From Persicaria tinctoria (lineage: Eukaryota; Streptophyta; Magnoliopsida; Caryophyllales; Polygonaceae), in the NCBI GenBank assembly GCA_037127255.1, contig JBANSL010000009.1:15991975-16055974 (forward strand): DNA of 64,000 nucleotides, given 5' to 3'. The position numbers and the translations under genes were made by a program. Under the pieces are notes generated by a model. That model made no database searches. It saw nothing but the letters and a program-made list of their open reading frames with translations, and was not told the DNA's origin. Every line of letters starts with the position of its first letter. Positions within the stretch are counted from its first letter, which is position 1. Positions 45,353-58,211 of the stretch are shown here, in pieces.

Positions 45353-46008
45353 TGGACCTGAGCAGATATGGGCTAACTCGTCCGGCCCGTCCAACCCGCC
45401 CTGTAAATTTGCGGGCTTGGATAAGGTAATTGGTCCAAGCAGGCCGATTCGGCCCGGCCCGATTGGCCCATAGGTCAGGCAAGGCCAAGCGGGCCGGTAG
45501 GCCCGGTCCGCCTATATATATTACTTATATTAATTTTTATATATTTGTATTAAAATATTACGGAGTATATGTATTGATTATATAATATCTAAAGTTTTAC
45601 ATCTATTACTTTATAAATACTAATAGTTTTTACATCGCATATAAATTAAGAAATACAATAGTACTTAATATATTATTTAAAAAAAATCATTGAAATGAAC
45701 CTACATAAAGATTATAGTGTGTAATTTCACATTTATGTAACTTGTATACCTTTGTTTTGTATAAAATTTCAATCTTTTGAGACACTTAGCACATTTTTAT
45801 AGTTTGAGATTAAACGTAAAAATAATAAAATAAAAATAATATTTTACAAAATTATAATGGGCGGCCCGGTGGGCTACCCGGCCCGCCCATGTGGGCGGGC
45901 TTGGGCAAGAGAGTTGCCCAAAACCCGGGCCTAGTCCAAGCCCGGCCCACTAAAATGGGCCAAAATATTTCCATAGGCCTCGTCCAAGCCCGCCCATGCT
46001 CAGGTCTA
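45353..46008. mobile_element. hAT-like MITE with CCCGCC-rich ends (copy 1)
   Basis: The ends TGGACCTGAGCA and TGCTCAGGTCTA are inverted with one mismatch; flanking 8-mers CCTTTAGA (45345-45352) and CCTTTGGA (46009-46016) differ at one base. GC-rich GGCCCG/GCGGGC subterminal repeats surround an AT-rich core (about 45515-45850). No coding capacity. These are typical of short hAT derivatives. Confidence 0.85.
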
Positions 46009-46512
46009 CCTTTGGAGTTAAGTCAAGCATCATAAAGGAATCGAAGAAGATAAGTCATAAGGTCTTGAAGAGGAATTTAACGATGATATCAAATGAGGCC
46101 TCAAGAAGAAGGATAGAGTTTAAACGAAAGATTAATCAAGTCAATGAAAGTTGCAAAAATTGTTTTATGTAAATTTCCATTTTTTAAAAACAGTTTTTGT
46201 TAATAAATAAATAAGGGATTTAGATAAGATTCTAAAACGACTAATGATAAGACATTTTCCATGATATTGCACATATATCCTTTTCATATAAAAAATTGCA
46301 AATAGACTCAAGAGCTCTCAATTCGTTCCCTGATTGAACACAAAAGCATCTCATCCAACAAGCAGAACAAACATGTAGAAACATATATAGAAATCAATTT
46401 CTAGTTGTTTTCGATTTGGGGTGTTCGAACTCAATTGAGGTTGTGCGGATCCCCGTATTCGTACACTGGAAACTCCTCGTCATATCCATAACTTCCTCCT
46501 ACTGCCTCTATG

Positions 46513-46830
46513 TTATCTAGCTCGAACAGATCCTAGCCCGTACCTGTAACTCTTCGCATCATCTTTATCCCCTTCTCCACCTCCGATCATCTCCCCCTCG
46601 TCATTGCCGCGTAATTCGTCCTCCTTATCCCGCAAATACCACAGATTTGATCTCTCAACATCTGGAACCGATAGAACCGGCTCCAAATCACTACGTTCGC
46701 ACATGAATTTGTGGTCGTCGGGGTGGGAATCCTCGCCGACGATCATGCTCAGCGGGTAGAACCTCACCAATCTCTTTTAGAACAATGTCGATTCTGGATT
46801 TCTGCTGCTAGAAGACGACGACGACGCCAT
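46513..46830 (-). pseudogene. Unidentified gene fragment with serine-rich start (copy 1)
   Basis: A minus-strand ATG at 46828-46830 begins a Met-Ala followed by a Ser run, stopped by a TAA after 17 codons; the same frame then stays open to 46513 for about 85 codons. The downstream part is acidic and Gly/Asp-rich with no known motif. A 25-bp direct repeat (46760-46784, 46876-46900) brackets the start region. Confidence 0.3.
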
Positions 46831-47096
46831 TGGTTTACTGAGTCAATACTTTGAGAATGAGGATGCGGAGGAGCAAACCTCACCAATCTCTTTTAGAACA
46901 TGAAATTTGTACTAAAAAAACTAAATGTGTTTCTTCTCTTGCAACCTATTGTCATTGTGTTTGATGGTGCTGAATTGTGTAAAGTTCACCAAAAAAATCA
47001 GTTGGTAAAATTTTATGAAAGTGTTAAAACTTAGTTTAGGCGATTAATCGTACACTGATCGATTATTCAAGAAAGATAGCAACTCAATATATTGAT

Positions 47097-47166
47097 AGCC
47101 TATATGGGATTCGAACCCACATTTTTGTCTCGAAGCACATTGCTCTACTGATTGAGTTAATAGGCT
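47097..47166 (-). tRNA. tRNA-like pseudogene (copy 1)
   Basis: On the minus strand a perfect 7-bp acceptor stem (AGCCTAT / ATAGGCT) encloses a D-arm-like CTC...GAG, and a perfect T-arm with B-box GGGTTCGAATCCC. The span is 70 nt and the anticodon stem does not pair, so no anticodon can be assigned. No CCA is encoded. It is best taken as a decayed tRNA or tRNA-derived element. Confidence 0.55.
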
Positions 47167-47534
47167 AAAAAAATTGAAATACAATCACTGTTCCTGCCCA
47201 TCATGTAGAAAGCTCTTCTAATTGAGTAATATGCACCAAACTCACTGTAAAGAAGGTGAATGCCATTGTCCACTTGTGCAGGAGTGTGGCTAGTACCATG
47301 AATTTTGTATATTAAGGCCATTAAGAGCTCCAAGTGTAGACATGACTTGAACTTCCATCAGCCACCTTATATATCATTTTTTCCTAGAATACATTTTGCT
47401 CGGGGCAACCACGCTGTTCATGTTCTGAATTAGGCCATCCTTCACCTTGCACCATACAATCTTGCACACAAATTATGAGTCTTCTACCTAGCATGATCGA
47501 GAAAACACAGGATGATTGAGAGAAACATTGACAT

Positions 47535-48395
47535 CTACCTATCACTTGCAAGGGTCAATACCACCCGGATTGAAAACCAAAAATCAAACCAATGCTTGTT
47601 TCTAAGGTTGCAATCCAACTGCCTATTGAGATGTGCTGACCCCCATGACTGTAACATCTCTTTACCTCTATCATAAGGCACAACCATTCTTCCTCTAACT
47701 TTATGACAAACTATATAAAAGAACTCTCCACTTCTTTCAGAACAATGAGCAAGAACTACAATATCAACCATCTTGAATTCTTGTGGAGAAGATCCTTCAA
47801 ATTCATACTTGTACTGGCATTCCCTTGTGCTCTTCAAATCGGTGTGGACACAATTCTTCAAGAAATTGCTCAGCCCCATACATATTTCAATAATTCCCGA
47901 CTCAAAAACCAATTTCCCAACTTGCACCCTACTATTAGCCATAGCCGCCGCACTTGCAAATGAAGCTTCAACTTACATTGACATTTTTACAAACACTTTC
48001 AGTACACTTGGGTTTTCACAAAGTTCAATTGAAATTACTAAAAAATCAGCCAACCCACACATGGAATCAACCGATTCGCTCTGGATACCATTATAATATA
48101 ATTCAACCCCAATTATAATTCAAGTCGAAAAACCTTATTCTTCTCAACAAGACAACTACAATCCAACCCCATACCCCAAATTCGGAAGAAGAAAAACAAC
48201 CCTAAATCCCAAAATCAGTTGAGTAAGGAAGAAAACTTACCTCCACTGGTATCACAACGGTCTGCTCCACTTGAATGACCTCCTCTCGTCGGCATTAAAC
48301 TCCACCAGCCGGAGTCGAACTCCTCCAGGAAGCTCTCTGTAAGCCCCGCTTTCCTCTCGTAGAACTCCTCAGTCTGCCATCGTTCCTTTGTTTTA
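47535..48395 (-). CDS. Unidentified minus-strand gene candidate beside a MULE-like end (copy 1)
   Basis: A 135-codon minus frame (47942-47535) begins MANSRVQVGKLVFESG and contains several Cys residues but no domain I can name. Upstream, 48241-48395 has exon-like composition and ends at a good donor (GGAG|GTAAGT, boundary 48240/48241), hinting at a leader exon. The pair lies inward of a MULE-like terminal sequence, so it may be a transposon-borne or captured gene. Splicing and function are inference. Confidence 0.3.
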
Positions 48396-48420
48396 ATTTT
48401 CTTTTTTTTTAATTATTTAA

Positions 48421-48560
48421 CGGAAAATGCTAACGGAATGGAGTGAGGGGCACCCAGCGAAAAAAAATAAAAGTTCAGGGGTACCGGGCGAAATATTCCA
48501 AACTTTGGTACACCCCGCGAAAAAGCCCTTACCTCAGGGTACTATGCGAAATTTCCGTTG
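48421..48560 (-). mobile_element. Possible terminal region of a Mutator-like element (copy 1)
   Basis: The sequence consists of repeated 'GGGGTACC...GCGAAAT' style blocks (three variants of GGTAC followed by GCGAAA within 120 bp). This is a texture I associate with terminal inverted repeats of plant MULEs. I did not find the inverted partner within the unit, so this is tentative. Confidence 0.3.
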
Positions 48561-49643
48561 ATTTATTTAAGGGTTTTGGCTGACCATAGGCCTAGAAATA
48601 GACTTGCATGTTTAGGTTTAGTTTTATATACAAGAAGATTTAGAGATTGTAGACTTTAGTTTAAGCAAGTTATGAGTAACTAAACTCTTTTAGTTTTGCT
48701 TGCGTTTCAAGAATTGGTTGGTTGAATCATGGGTTTTGATTTCTAGTTATTCCTATAAGTTATTTCAACTTCTTGGTATGTTATTGCTTATGTTGTTGCT
48801 TTTATCTTGACTGATCATCTTGGTAGAATCGCATTGTGCAAGGTTTTTGATTCGTGTATTTCATGAAACTAATCTATCGTAGCAAACACATTCGATCGTG
48901 TGGGATTCATTTAACAAAACTCTGAATGTGTAGAGAGTTGACATATCGACTAAATATTAATTCTTTAGGGAATTGGCCAGGTGTTGCTTATAATATGCTA
49001 GGGATATTGCGACTTTGTGCTACTTCTATGTTAAATCTTTCACTTGTTTAGGTTTCATAGAGGAGTTAAAGGGATTATTAGGACTAATTTAGCCTTATAA
49101 TCTATTCAAACAAATATCATAATAATAGATAGGAACTAAATAGCAAAAAGGAGATTCAATGATCGAGTAAACCAACCAATGTTACGAATTCGTAGGGGGA
49201 ATTGAACAACTTTTTCTCTCTATTCTCTCTAACATGTATATAATTTGATTCTTATTTTCCATAAAAAAACCTCTTTTTCTCGTAATTGATAAATACACAT
49301 TTCATGAAATACTTGTTTCTTAGTGAGATCGATCGATCTCTTCCTTACCTACTATACTTGTTTGTGAGTTTGAGTTTAATTTGGCAGGAAAAATATACGA
49401 CTTTTCCCTCCGTTAACTAGCACGCAAGCTAGTTTAATTAATACTCGTATATCCATAAAAAAGGAAATAGTAGTAAACATTGATGTGTGTGTGTGTCTAT
49501 ATCCTCATTGTAAGCACCTATAAATTAAATTGCAAAATAGTGATAAATTTTTTTGAGAGATTTTGAACTTTTTAAAAAATAATTAGTACACAAAAATCTC
49601 TTAAATTTTTTTAAAAAAAAAATGAAAATGACTAATCATTTTT
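48561..49643. other. Intergenic sequence, no gene seen
   Basis: AT-rich, no substantial open frame. It contains a short GTGTGTGTGTGT run at about 49483-49495. Nothing else is supportable. Confidence 0.5.
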
Positions 49644-50244
49644 CTAGAAAGGACGTGATCCGATTAAAGGTAAGACGTTTATGCAGGTCCCACATAGAAT
49701 CGATGTTCACAAAGCTATAAAAAAAGAGGGCATGTCGAAGCTTCACGATTTGATTAATGGACACCTGCTCGGTATTTTGACCATATAATAGAAGTTGTGT
49801 TGACCCGATGGAGGCGTTTGAGCACTAATTAGAAATCTAACCTTAAGGAATATGACTTTGGCAATTGCACATCCACCTCAAAGATGCTTAGAAACATTAT
49901 ATTTAGTACTTTAGAATCTGGATAGATTTTGGAGTTTTTCCATGAAAATCTATCCAAATCATAAAAAAAAAACACGAAAAATTCTTTGCTCTAGAAAGTT
50001 CACGATCCCAAGCATAGCAGAGCATCTATACAACCCATCTAGGATGTCCACATCCCAAAAGTAGAATATGTTGAAGCCTTACATTTTGAATGGTTGACAC
50101 ATGCTGGATATTTTGCCCATAATAGAAGCAACATTTGTCCGACGGAAGTATTTGATCACTCATTTGAAGCTACGAATTTATTGACGCTATCCTAAATATT
50201 TGCCTCAAAGATTCCTAGAAACGTCACCTTTAAAGTTCTCTGGA
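49644..50244 (+). repeat. Diverged ~350-bp tandem repeat, monomers A and B (copy 1)
   Basis: Monomers begin CTAGAAAGG (49644), CTAGAAAGTT (49991) and CTAGAAGGG (53999). They share ordered blocks such as GAAGCTT/GAAGCCTT, ATGGACA...TGCTCGG/ATGGTTGACACATGCTGG, CACTAATT, CCTCAAAGAT and CATAAAAAAAAAACACG. Period A to B is 347 bp; B to C is 370 bp after subtracting the CACTA element and its 3-bp duplication. Confidence 0.65.
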
Positions 50245-50429
50245 CACTACAGGAAAAGTGATTTATTTTCGACGCTTTAGTTTCGACGTTTCTTAAACGC
50301 GTCGAAAATTTTCGACGCTCTGATCTATCGAATTTTTTTTACAGAAGTAGCTGTCAAAATTGACAAAAATATCGACGTCCCAAAGCGTCGAGAATGGCTT
50401 AAATAAAACATTTAACCAAACGGAGAGGA

Positions 50430-52620
50430 GACGACATTCACTTTCACTCTTCCCGACTCTCGTGTCCCTCTCTGCTATCTTCCCTCTTCACACATCCGAA
50501 AAACCCTAGTTGCGCCCACCGGAGACGGCCACCTGAAGTCTGAGCAGGTTTGTCTCTCCTTTCTTGTTCTTCTCTCCCTTCGGCTTCCCTCTCTGTTCGA
50601 GATCGACTGAGGTTCGTCTCTTCGAACTAGATCCAAATCAGGAAATCAGGAGGTGAGGTGGTATCCGTCCACATCCGGAGGCGATTCGAGGTTAAAAATC
50701 ATCAGGAAATCAGGAGGTACCTAAATCTGGCAGGAATCGGCCATAACTTTTGGCGTTATTCGCTTGTGTAGCCAGAGATATCTGCAACAGTTTCTTTTAT
50801 TTCCTTTGTCGCGCTAGTGAACTCGCACATTTTCAGGTATTGCATCCTTGTTTTCATCTTCAAGATTGCTCCTAATATTATTAATTTATTATTATCATGC
50901 TTGCTTTTAGCTTCAACATCCCTATTTCGACCTAAATCTGGCAGGAATTGGATAGGGCATTGATGTTACAAACTCAAGTAGCCAGAGATCTCTGCAACAT
51001 TTTCTTTTAGTTTCTTTGTTTCGCACAGCTTCATGTATTATATATGGATTTAGATTTCTCTCTATCAACATTAGTTAATTATCTGCCCTCCATCTCAATC
51101 AGTCCTTTATTTTGATTTCTAGTCACATTCTTCCAACCTTTTTTTTCCTCTTTCTGTGCAATTTGATTTCTAGTCATATTCTTTTGCAATTTGCCGCTTT
51201 CATTGTATGTATATATATACTGTCAAGTATCGAGTTACAAGCTTCAAAAACATTTGTGCAGGACACTTTTAGCCTACACTGATTTGGGGAGACTTCTATC
51301 TCATATGCAGCCAAAGCTCAAACTGCCAATGATGTTAAACAGCTTCTGCAATCATTGAACGATAAGTTCTTTCCATAAAATACATAATAAAACTAACAAT
51401 CGATATCCACAAAATGCTGGTTTGACTAGAAACCTAGAACCCTCTCTAGAATTCCATTGAACTGTTCAGTGGTTCTTAAAATGACTATAGTCTCTTGTCA
51501 TAATTGGACCCCTAACAATTACTAATTTACAAGATGTGGGGAATTTCTCAAGTGATAAAAGAAAATGAGTTTCTATGTCAATGTCAAGATGTTAGTTTGA
51601 AGATGATGAAACCAATTGAGCTCTTATTACTTTTTATTCTTCTGTGTGTCTTATTAGTTTTGTTCCTTTTGCAAAAGTTATCTTCATTCTTGAATCTTGA
51701 TGGTTTGGATATTGTTTAATCTTTATTGCAGCGAATTTTAGCTATGTTTTATTTTCACGAAAGCTTGGTATCCTAATTCTAATAACTCTGTGGTAGGTTC
51801 GAGTTGTCTCTCCTGATAATGATTTCTTTCAGATTTTATCCCCGTCCCTTCGTCTTCTAAGAATTGCACCCCGTGGACATGAGTAAGTATTGCATGCAGA
51901 TATTTATGAGTACTTGTCACTTGTTAGATCTGCTAAACATTTGTTTTGGACTTGGACATGACATAATGATATACAGATACGATACATTAGATCCTTTTTG
52001 TAGCCAATGAAAACATGTTTAGGATATTAGTGGAACCTGGCAAGTAAAAGTTTATCATGCAACTAATTGCTATAAGTTAACAACAGTTTTGTCATCTTTG
52101 ATGCTGCCACGTACAAAGGGGCATATATATTTAAGTATTTTTTAAGTGGGGCAAAAGTTTCCTTGTGTTTTTGGGAATGAAATTCTTGTTAATTTTTTAA
52201 GCACTTTACTGAGTTTGAACTGTATGTTGCAATCTTCAAGGTGCCCATGAATGGTTTTTGAAAGATGGTGTTGAAGAAACCATTCTTGGTGCTAATGATA
52301 ATACTTCCTAACTTATTTTTAAATAAAACAGAATCATAGAAATGCAACCATTTTTTTCCCTTCACGTTCACACAAGGTTCTTTAGGTAACTAGTTATAGT
52401 ATCAGAAACTGATGCTATTATAACAACATCCCCCAAGTCAAGTAAATTTGCTTGCTACCTAGTAGCGTTTGCTCTGATTTTACCAAGTAAAAAATTGTGT
52501 CCTGCCACTATATTTGGTAACTAAATTGGTCTTATGTTATTATTAGAGAGTGATTTTACTTCTTAGATATGCTTGAAGTTGACTCTCCCCACTCCCCGGA
52601 CAGGATGATATCGTTTGGAT
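50430..52620 (+). pseudogene. Exon-like captured fragments of unidentified origin in the CACTA element
   Basis: Besides the leader (ending CTGAGCAG|GTTTGT at 50547/50548), exon-like stretches occur at about 51260-51360, 51797-51880 (ending in GAG|TAAGT-like sequence) and 52600-52636 (ending GCGG|GTAAA). They are short and I could not link them to a named gene. They may derive from one or several host genes picked up before the SKU5-like piece. An open 61-codon frame at 51534-51719 is probably incidental. Confidence 0.35.
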
Positions 52621-52711
52621 TGAAGGAATTTGCGGGTAAATTTGGGTCTCAACTACCTAGTCAGTTTGAAAATGTTATCATAATCAAAATCTTCAATTAC
52701 ATAACCTAATC

Positions 52712-53372
<661 letters not shown>

Positions 53373-53882
53373 TGCCTTAATTGTAGGTAACTGATGATTA
53401 ACAAGTGTTTGTTTGTAAGGTTAGTAATCAATCTGTAGAGTTTGTAGAGGATAATTCATGCAGATTATTACCTTATTTGTGAATGATGTTCTTGGTGTTT
53501 TGGTTATCAATAAAATCTAACGAAAAATGTTGAATGAATGATTGTTAAGAGTTGAAATCCATTAGCTTGTTGAGCTCTCTCTCTCTCGCAACTTTTTCAT
53601 TTTTTTTAGTTTGAAATGAGCCATTTTTGACACCTTATTGCGTCGAAATTGGCATGTCAACTGCGATGCCCTATGGTGTCGAAAATGACATGCCAATCTC
53701 GACGCTTTTAGGCATCGAAATGGGCCCCGACGTAATTTCGCATCGAAACTGGTAGATTGCCATTCGTGATGCAAAAAATACCGACGCTTTCTTAATGCGT
53801 CGAAATTGATTTTTTGACGCTTTATTGTGTCGAGAATGGTCTTTAAAAGCGTAGGAAATGGTCTGCTTTTCCTGTAGTGGGA

Positions 53883-54133
53883 ATGTAGATAAATTTTATA
53901 CTTTTTCAAATGGGTTGGGTTACGGTGAGGATCTCCACCAGTTGGGTTCACCCACGAAAATTTGTCGAAATCTCAAAAAAAAAAAAAAAACATTTGCTCT
54001 AGAAGGGATATGATAATTCGATTCAAGGGAACACGTTGTAGCCTCCACCATGGATGCCGATCGATAAATACCTTGAAAGAAGGACTAGTTGAAGCCTTGC
54101 AATTTGGTTGGCCAACATCTGCTCAATAACATG
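53883..54133 (+). repeat. Rest of monomer B and truncated monomer C of the diverged tandem repeat
   Basis: Monomer B resumes after the CACTA element to about 53998; monomer C (53999-54133) is cut off by the tandem-duplication junction at 54133/54134, after a segment equivalent to TGCTCGGTATTTTG of monomer A. Confidence 0.6.
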
Positions 54134-54297
54134 CTGTTTATATAAAGACATGGATCACAAACAGATATAGATACTTCGTGAGCTTGTAATCCTCTTGGTT
54201 TTCTTCTCTAATGGAAACCAATAGCTTGTTTTTCATTTAATGGAGTTTTCCTAATTGATCACATCTTCTTCGATCCTCGCGATCACTAAATACTTCA
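54134..54297 (+). repeat. Truncated copia LTR at the start of unit copy 2
   Basis: The 164 bp equal 43457-43620. The fragment keeps the TATATAAAG motif (54139-54147) and all downstream LTR sequence but lacks the upstream 93 bp. Confidence 0.93.
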
Positions 54298-54722
54298 AAC
54301 CATCCCATTCCACGTACGCCCAACCCTACAACTCTCAGTTTTCACATCAATGATAGCTTAGCTTAACTATCTTAGCATGCACAATCAGTTGGCATGTCCA
54401 TTATTGGATCATACGATTTTTTTAGTAGACTTATAAATTACATCTTCGATTTTACCTGATTAAAAAAAAATAACAATTACATCTTCGATTTTATATTATA
54501 CAACTATATGTACAATACCAACATCATAAACACGAGTGTGGCTATCAGCATCCCAACCAGTGGCGGAGCCAAGATTTATATCCGGGGGTGCTAAAAAAAA
54601 TTGTGAATTTTTTTTTGGTGTATAGTTATTAAGAAGATTTTTTCTAAGAAAATATTGAAATAACACTAAAATTGTGGTTTTTTTTAATTTAAATATAAAT
54701 ATGATATTTTTTTAATGAAATA

Positions 54723-54940
54723 CTACCTCCGTTTCAAAATAAGTGTCGCTTGACTTTTTTCACGTTTTTTAAGGCGGTAAAAACTCTATAAAATATTATT
54801 TTTTTAATAAATTGATACTTATTAGTAATAAGTATCAATTTATTAAAAAAATTGATTAAAAAAATAATATTTTATAGAGTTTTTACCTCCTTAAAAAACG
54901 TGAAAAAAGTCTAGCGACTTTTATTTTGAAACGGATGGAG
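54723..54940. mobile_element. Stowaway-like MITE (copy 2)
   Basis: Duplicate of 44046-44263, with TA on both sides. Confidence 0.93.
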
Positions 54941-55305
54941 TAGTTGATAGAAACAAAAAAAATGGAGAGAGAAATCAAGAAGAATTAACAATATAGTAAA
55001 ACATAAATATAACATTTTTTTAATGAAATAGTTGATAGAATATTCAATGATATAGTAAAACATAAATATGACTTTTTTTTAATGAAAAAACACTAAAATT
55101 GTGATTTTTTTAGTTTAAATATAAATATGACATTTTTTTAATGAAATAGTTGATAGAAACAAAAAAATATAGAGAGAAATCAAGAAGAATTAACAATATA
55201 GTAAAACATAAATATAACATTTTTTTATTGAAATAATTGATAGAAACAACAAAATATTGATAGAAATCAAGAAGAATTAATGAAATAGTAAAAGAAATAA
55301 AAAGT

Positions 55306-55390
55306 GAAGCATTTGGGATTTGAACCCAAGACCTATTGATTCTCCTACCTTCCCTCCTTTGCCACTTGAGCTAACCAACCCTCTTGCTTC
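55306..55390 (-). ncRNA. tRNA-like sequence in hAT element (copy 2)
   Basis: Duplicate of 44629-44713; A box at 55362-55374 and B box at 55315-55327 on the minus strand are unchanged. Confidence 0.5.
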
Positions 55391-56029
55391 AAATATCATT
55401 TAAAGATATATATTACCTTAAAAATACTAAATATATGCAAAAAAAAAAAAAAAAAAAATTGTATTTTTTTTCCGAGCCGGGGGGTGCTCGAGCACCCCCT
55501 TACCTCCGCCACTGATCCCAACCATCAGGCTCTCGAATCTTCTTACGACTGCAGACCCTCCTGATCGATAACCCGTACATATGACAAAAAAATTAGGGGT
55601 AGACACTTGCTTTAGTACGTATAATATGCGGACATGAGAATAGCATTACATATTGCAATCAAACAAATACTAATCTACCTGTTACAAGTAAATAACTTAA
55701 TGAAATCAAATAACTATTCACGTACTCTTTTCTGAATAACTATATACTACTACTAAATAACGGTCGATTACTTCAATCTAATATCTATTCACTACAATCG
55801 TACAAATATATAATCAAAGAACACATCCACGTATCGGCACACTCGTTGTCCATATATATACATGTTGTCATCGTATTTTACATTATTTTTAAGACATGCA
55901 TTTAGAATAGATTTGTGCAATTTATCGTGCATATTGTGTTTTTAGTTGTTTTTCGTTTAGCTTTTTAGAATAGAGACCATCTACTTTTGTTATGATTGTT
56001 TATTTTCAGAAATTTTGATATCCTTTAGA

Positions 56030-56685
56030 TGGACCTGAGCAGATATGGGCTAACTCGTCCGGCCCGTCCAACCCGCCCTGTAAATTTGCGGGCTTGGATA
56101 AGGTAATTGGTCCAAGCAGGCCGATTCGGCCCGGCCCGATTGGCCCATAGGTCAGGCAAGGCCAAGCGGGCCGGTAGGCCCGGTCCGCCTATATATATTA
56201 CTTATATTAATTTTTATATATTTGTATTAAAATATTACGGAGTATATGTATTGATTATATAATATCTAAAGTTTTACATCTATTACTTTATAAATACTAA
56301 TAGTTTTTACATCGCATATAAATTAAGAAATACAATAGTACTTAATATATTATTTAAAAAAAATCATTGAAATGAACCTACATAAAGATTATAGTGTGTA
56401 ATTTCACATTTATGTAACTTGTATACCTTTGTTTTGTATAAAATTTCAATCTTTTGAGACACTTAGCACATTTTTATAGTTTGAGATTAAACGTAAAAAT
56501 AATAAAATAAAAATAATATTTTACAAAATTATAATGGGCGGCCCGGTGGGCTACCCGGCCCGCCCATGTGGGCGGGCTTGGGCAAGAGAGTTGCCCAAAA
56601 CCCGGGCCTAGTCCAAGCCCGGCCCACTAAAATGGGCCAAAATATTTCCATAGGCCTCGTCCAAGCCCGCCCATGCTCAGGTCTA
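56030..56685. mobile_element. hAT-like MITE with GC-rich ends (copy 2)
   Basis: Duplicate of 45353-46008 with the same one-mismatch 8-bp flanks. Confidence 0.85.
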
Positions 56686-57189
56686 CCTTTGGAGTTAAGT
56701 CAAGCATCATAAAGGAATCGAAGAAGATAAGTCATAAGGTCTTGAAGAGGAATTTAACGATGATATCAAATGAGGCCTCAAGAAGAAGGATAGAGTTTAA
56801 ACGAAAGATTAATCAAGTCAATGAAAGTTGCAAAAATTGTTTTATGTAAATTTCCATTTTTTAAAAACAGTTTTTGTTAATAAATAAATAAGGGATTTAG
56901 ATAAGATTCTAAAACGACTAATGATAAGACATTTTCCATGATATTGCACATATATCCTTTTCATATAAAAAATTGCAAATAGACTCAAGAGCTCTCAATT
57001 CGTTCCCTGATTGAACACAAAAGCATCTCATCCAACAAGCAGAACAAACATGTAGAAACATATATAGAAATCAATTTCTAGTTGTTTTCGATTTGGGGTG
57101 TTCGAACTCAATTGAGGTTGTGCGGATCCCCGTATTCGTACACTGGAAACTCCTCGTCATATCCATAACTTCCTCCTACTGCCTCTATG

Positions 57190-57507
57190 TTATCTAGCTC
57201 GAACAGATCCTAGCCCGTACCTGTAACTCTTCGCATCATCTTTATCCCCTTCTCCACCTCCGATCATCTCCCCCTCGTCATTGCCGCGTAATTCGTCCTC
57301 CTTATCCCGCAAATACCACAGATTTGATCTCCCAACATCCGGAACCGATAGAACCGGCTCCAAATCACTACGTTCGCACATGAATTTGTGGTCGTCGGGG
57401 TGGGAATCCTCGCCGACGATCATGCTCAGCGGGTAGAACCTCACCAATCTCTTTTAGAACAATGTCGATTCTGGATTTCTGCTGCTAGAAGACGACGACG
57501 ACGCCAT
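57190..57507 (-). pseudogene. Unidentified gene fragment with serine-rich start (copy 2)
   Basis: Duplicate of 46513-46830. It differs at two positions (57332 and 57340), one of which replaces Glu by Gly in the acidic segment. The same internal TAA is present. Confidence 0.3.
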
Positions 57508-57773
57508 TGGTTTACTGAGTCAATACTTTGAGAATGAGGATGCGGAGGAGCAAACCTCACCAATCTCTTTTAGAACATGAAATTTGTACTAAAAAAACTA
57601 AATGTGTTTCTTCTCTTGCAACCTATTGTCATTGTGTTTGATGGTGCTGAATTGTGTAAAGTTCACCAAAAAAATCAGTTGGTAAAATTTTATGAAAGTG
57701 TTAAAACTTAGTTTAGGCGATTAATCGTACACTGATCGATTATTCAAGAAAGATAGCAACTCAATATATTGAT

Positions 57774-57843
57774 AGCCTATATGGGATTCGAACCCACATT
57801 TTTGTCTCGAAGCACATTGCTCTACTGATTGAGTTAATAGGCT
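57774..57843 (-). tRNA. tRNA-like pseudogene (copy 2)
   Basis: Duplicate of 47097-47166, identical; acceptor and T stems are perfect, anticodon stem unpaired. Confidence 0.55.
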
Positions 57844-58211
57844 AAAAAAATTGAAATACAATCACTGTTCCTGCCCATCATGTAGAAAGCTCTTCTAATT
57901 GAGTAATATGCACCAAACTCACTGTAAAGAAGGTGAATGCCATTGTCCACTTGTGCAGGAGTGTGGCTAGTACCATGAATTTTGTATATTAAGGCCATTA
58001 AGAGCTCCAAGTGTAGACATGACTTGAACTTCCATCAGCCACCTTATATATCATTTTTTCCTAGAATACATTTTGCTCGGGGCAACCACGCTGTTCATGT
58101 TCTGAATTAGGCCATCCTTCACCTTGCACCATACAATCTTGCACACAAATTATGAGTCTTCTACCTAGCATGATCGAGAAAACACAGGATGATTGAGAGA
58201 AACATTGACAT

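Larger units (their letters stand above)
54558..55514. mobile_element. hAT-superfamily non-autonomous transposon (copy 2)
   Basis: Duplicate of 43881-44837, with the same terminal repeats, ATCCCAAC target duplication and internal ~207-bp duplication; no difference seen by eye. Confidence 0.92.
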
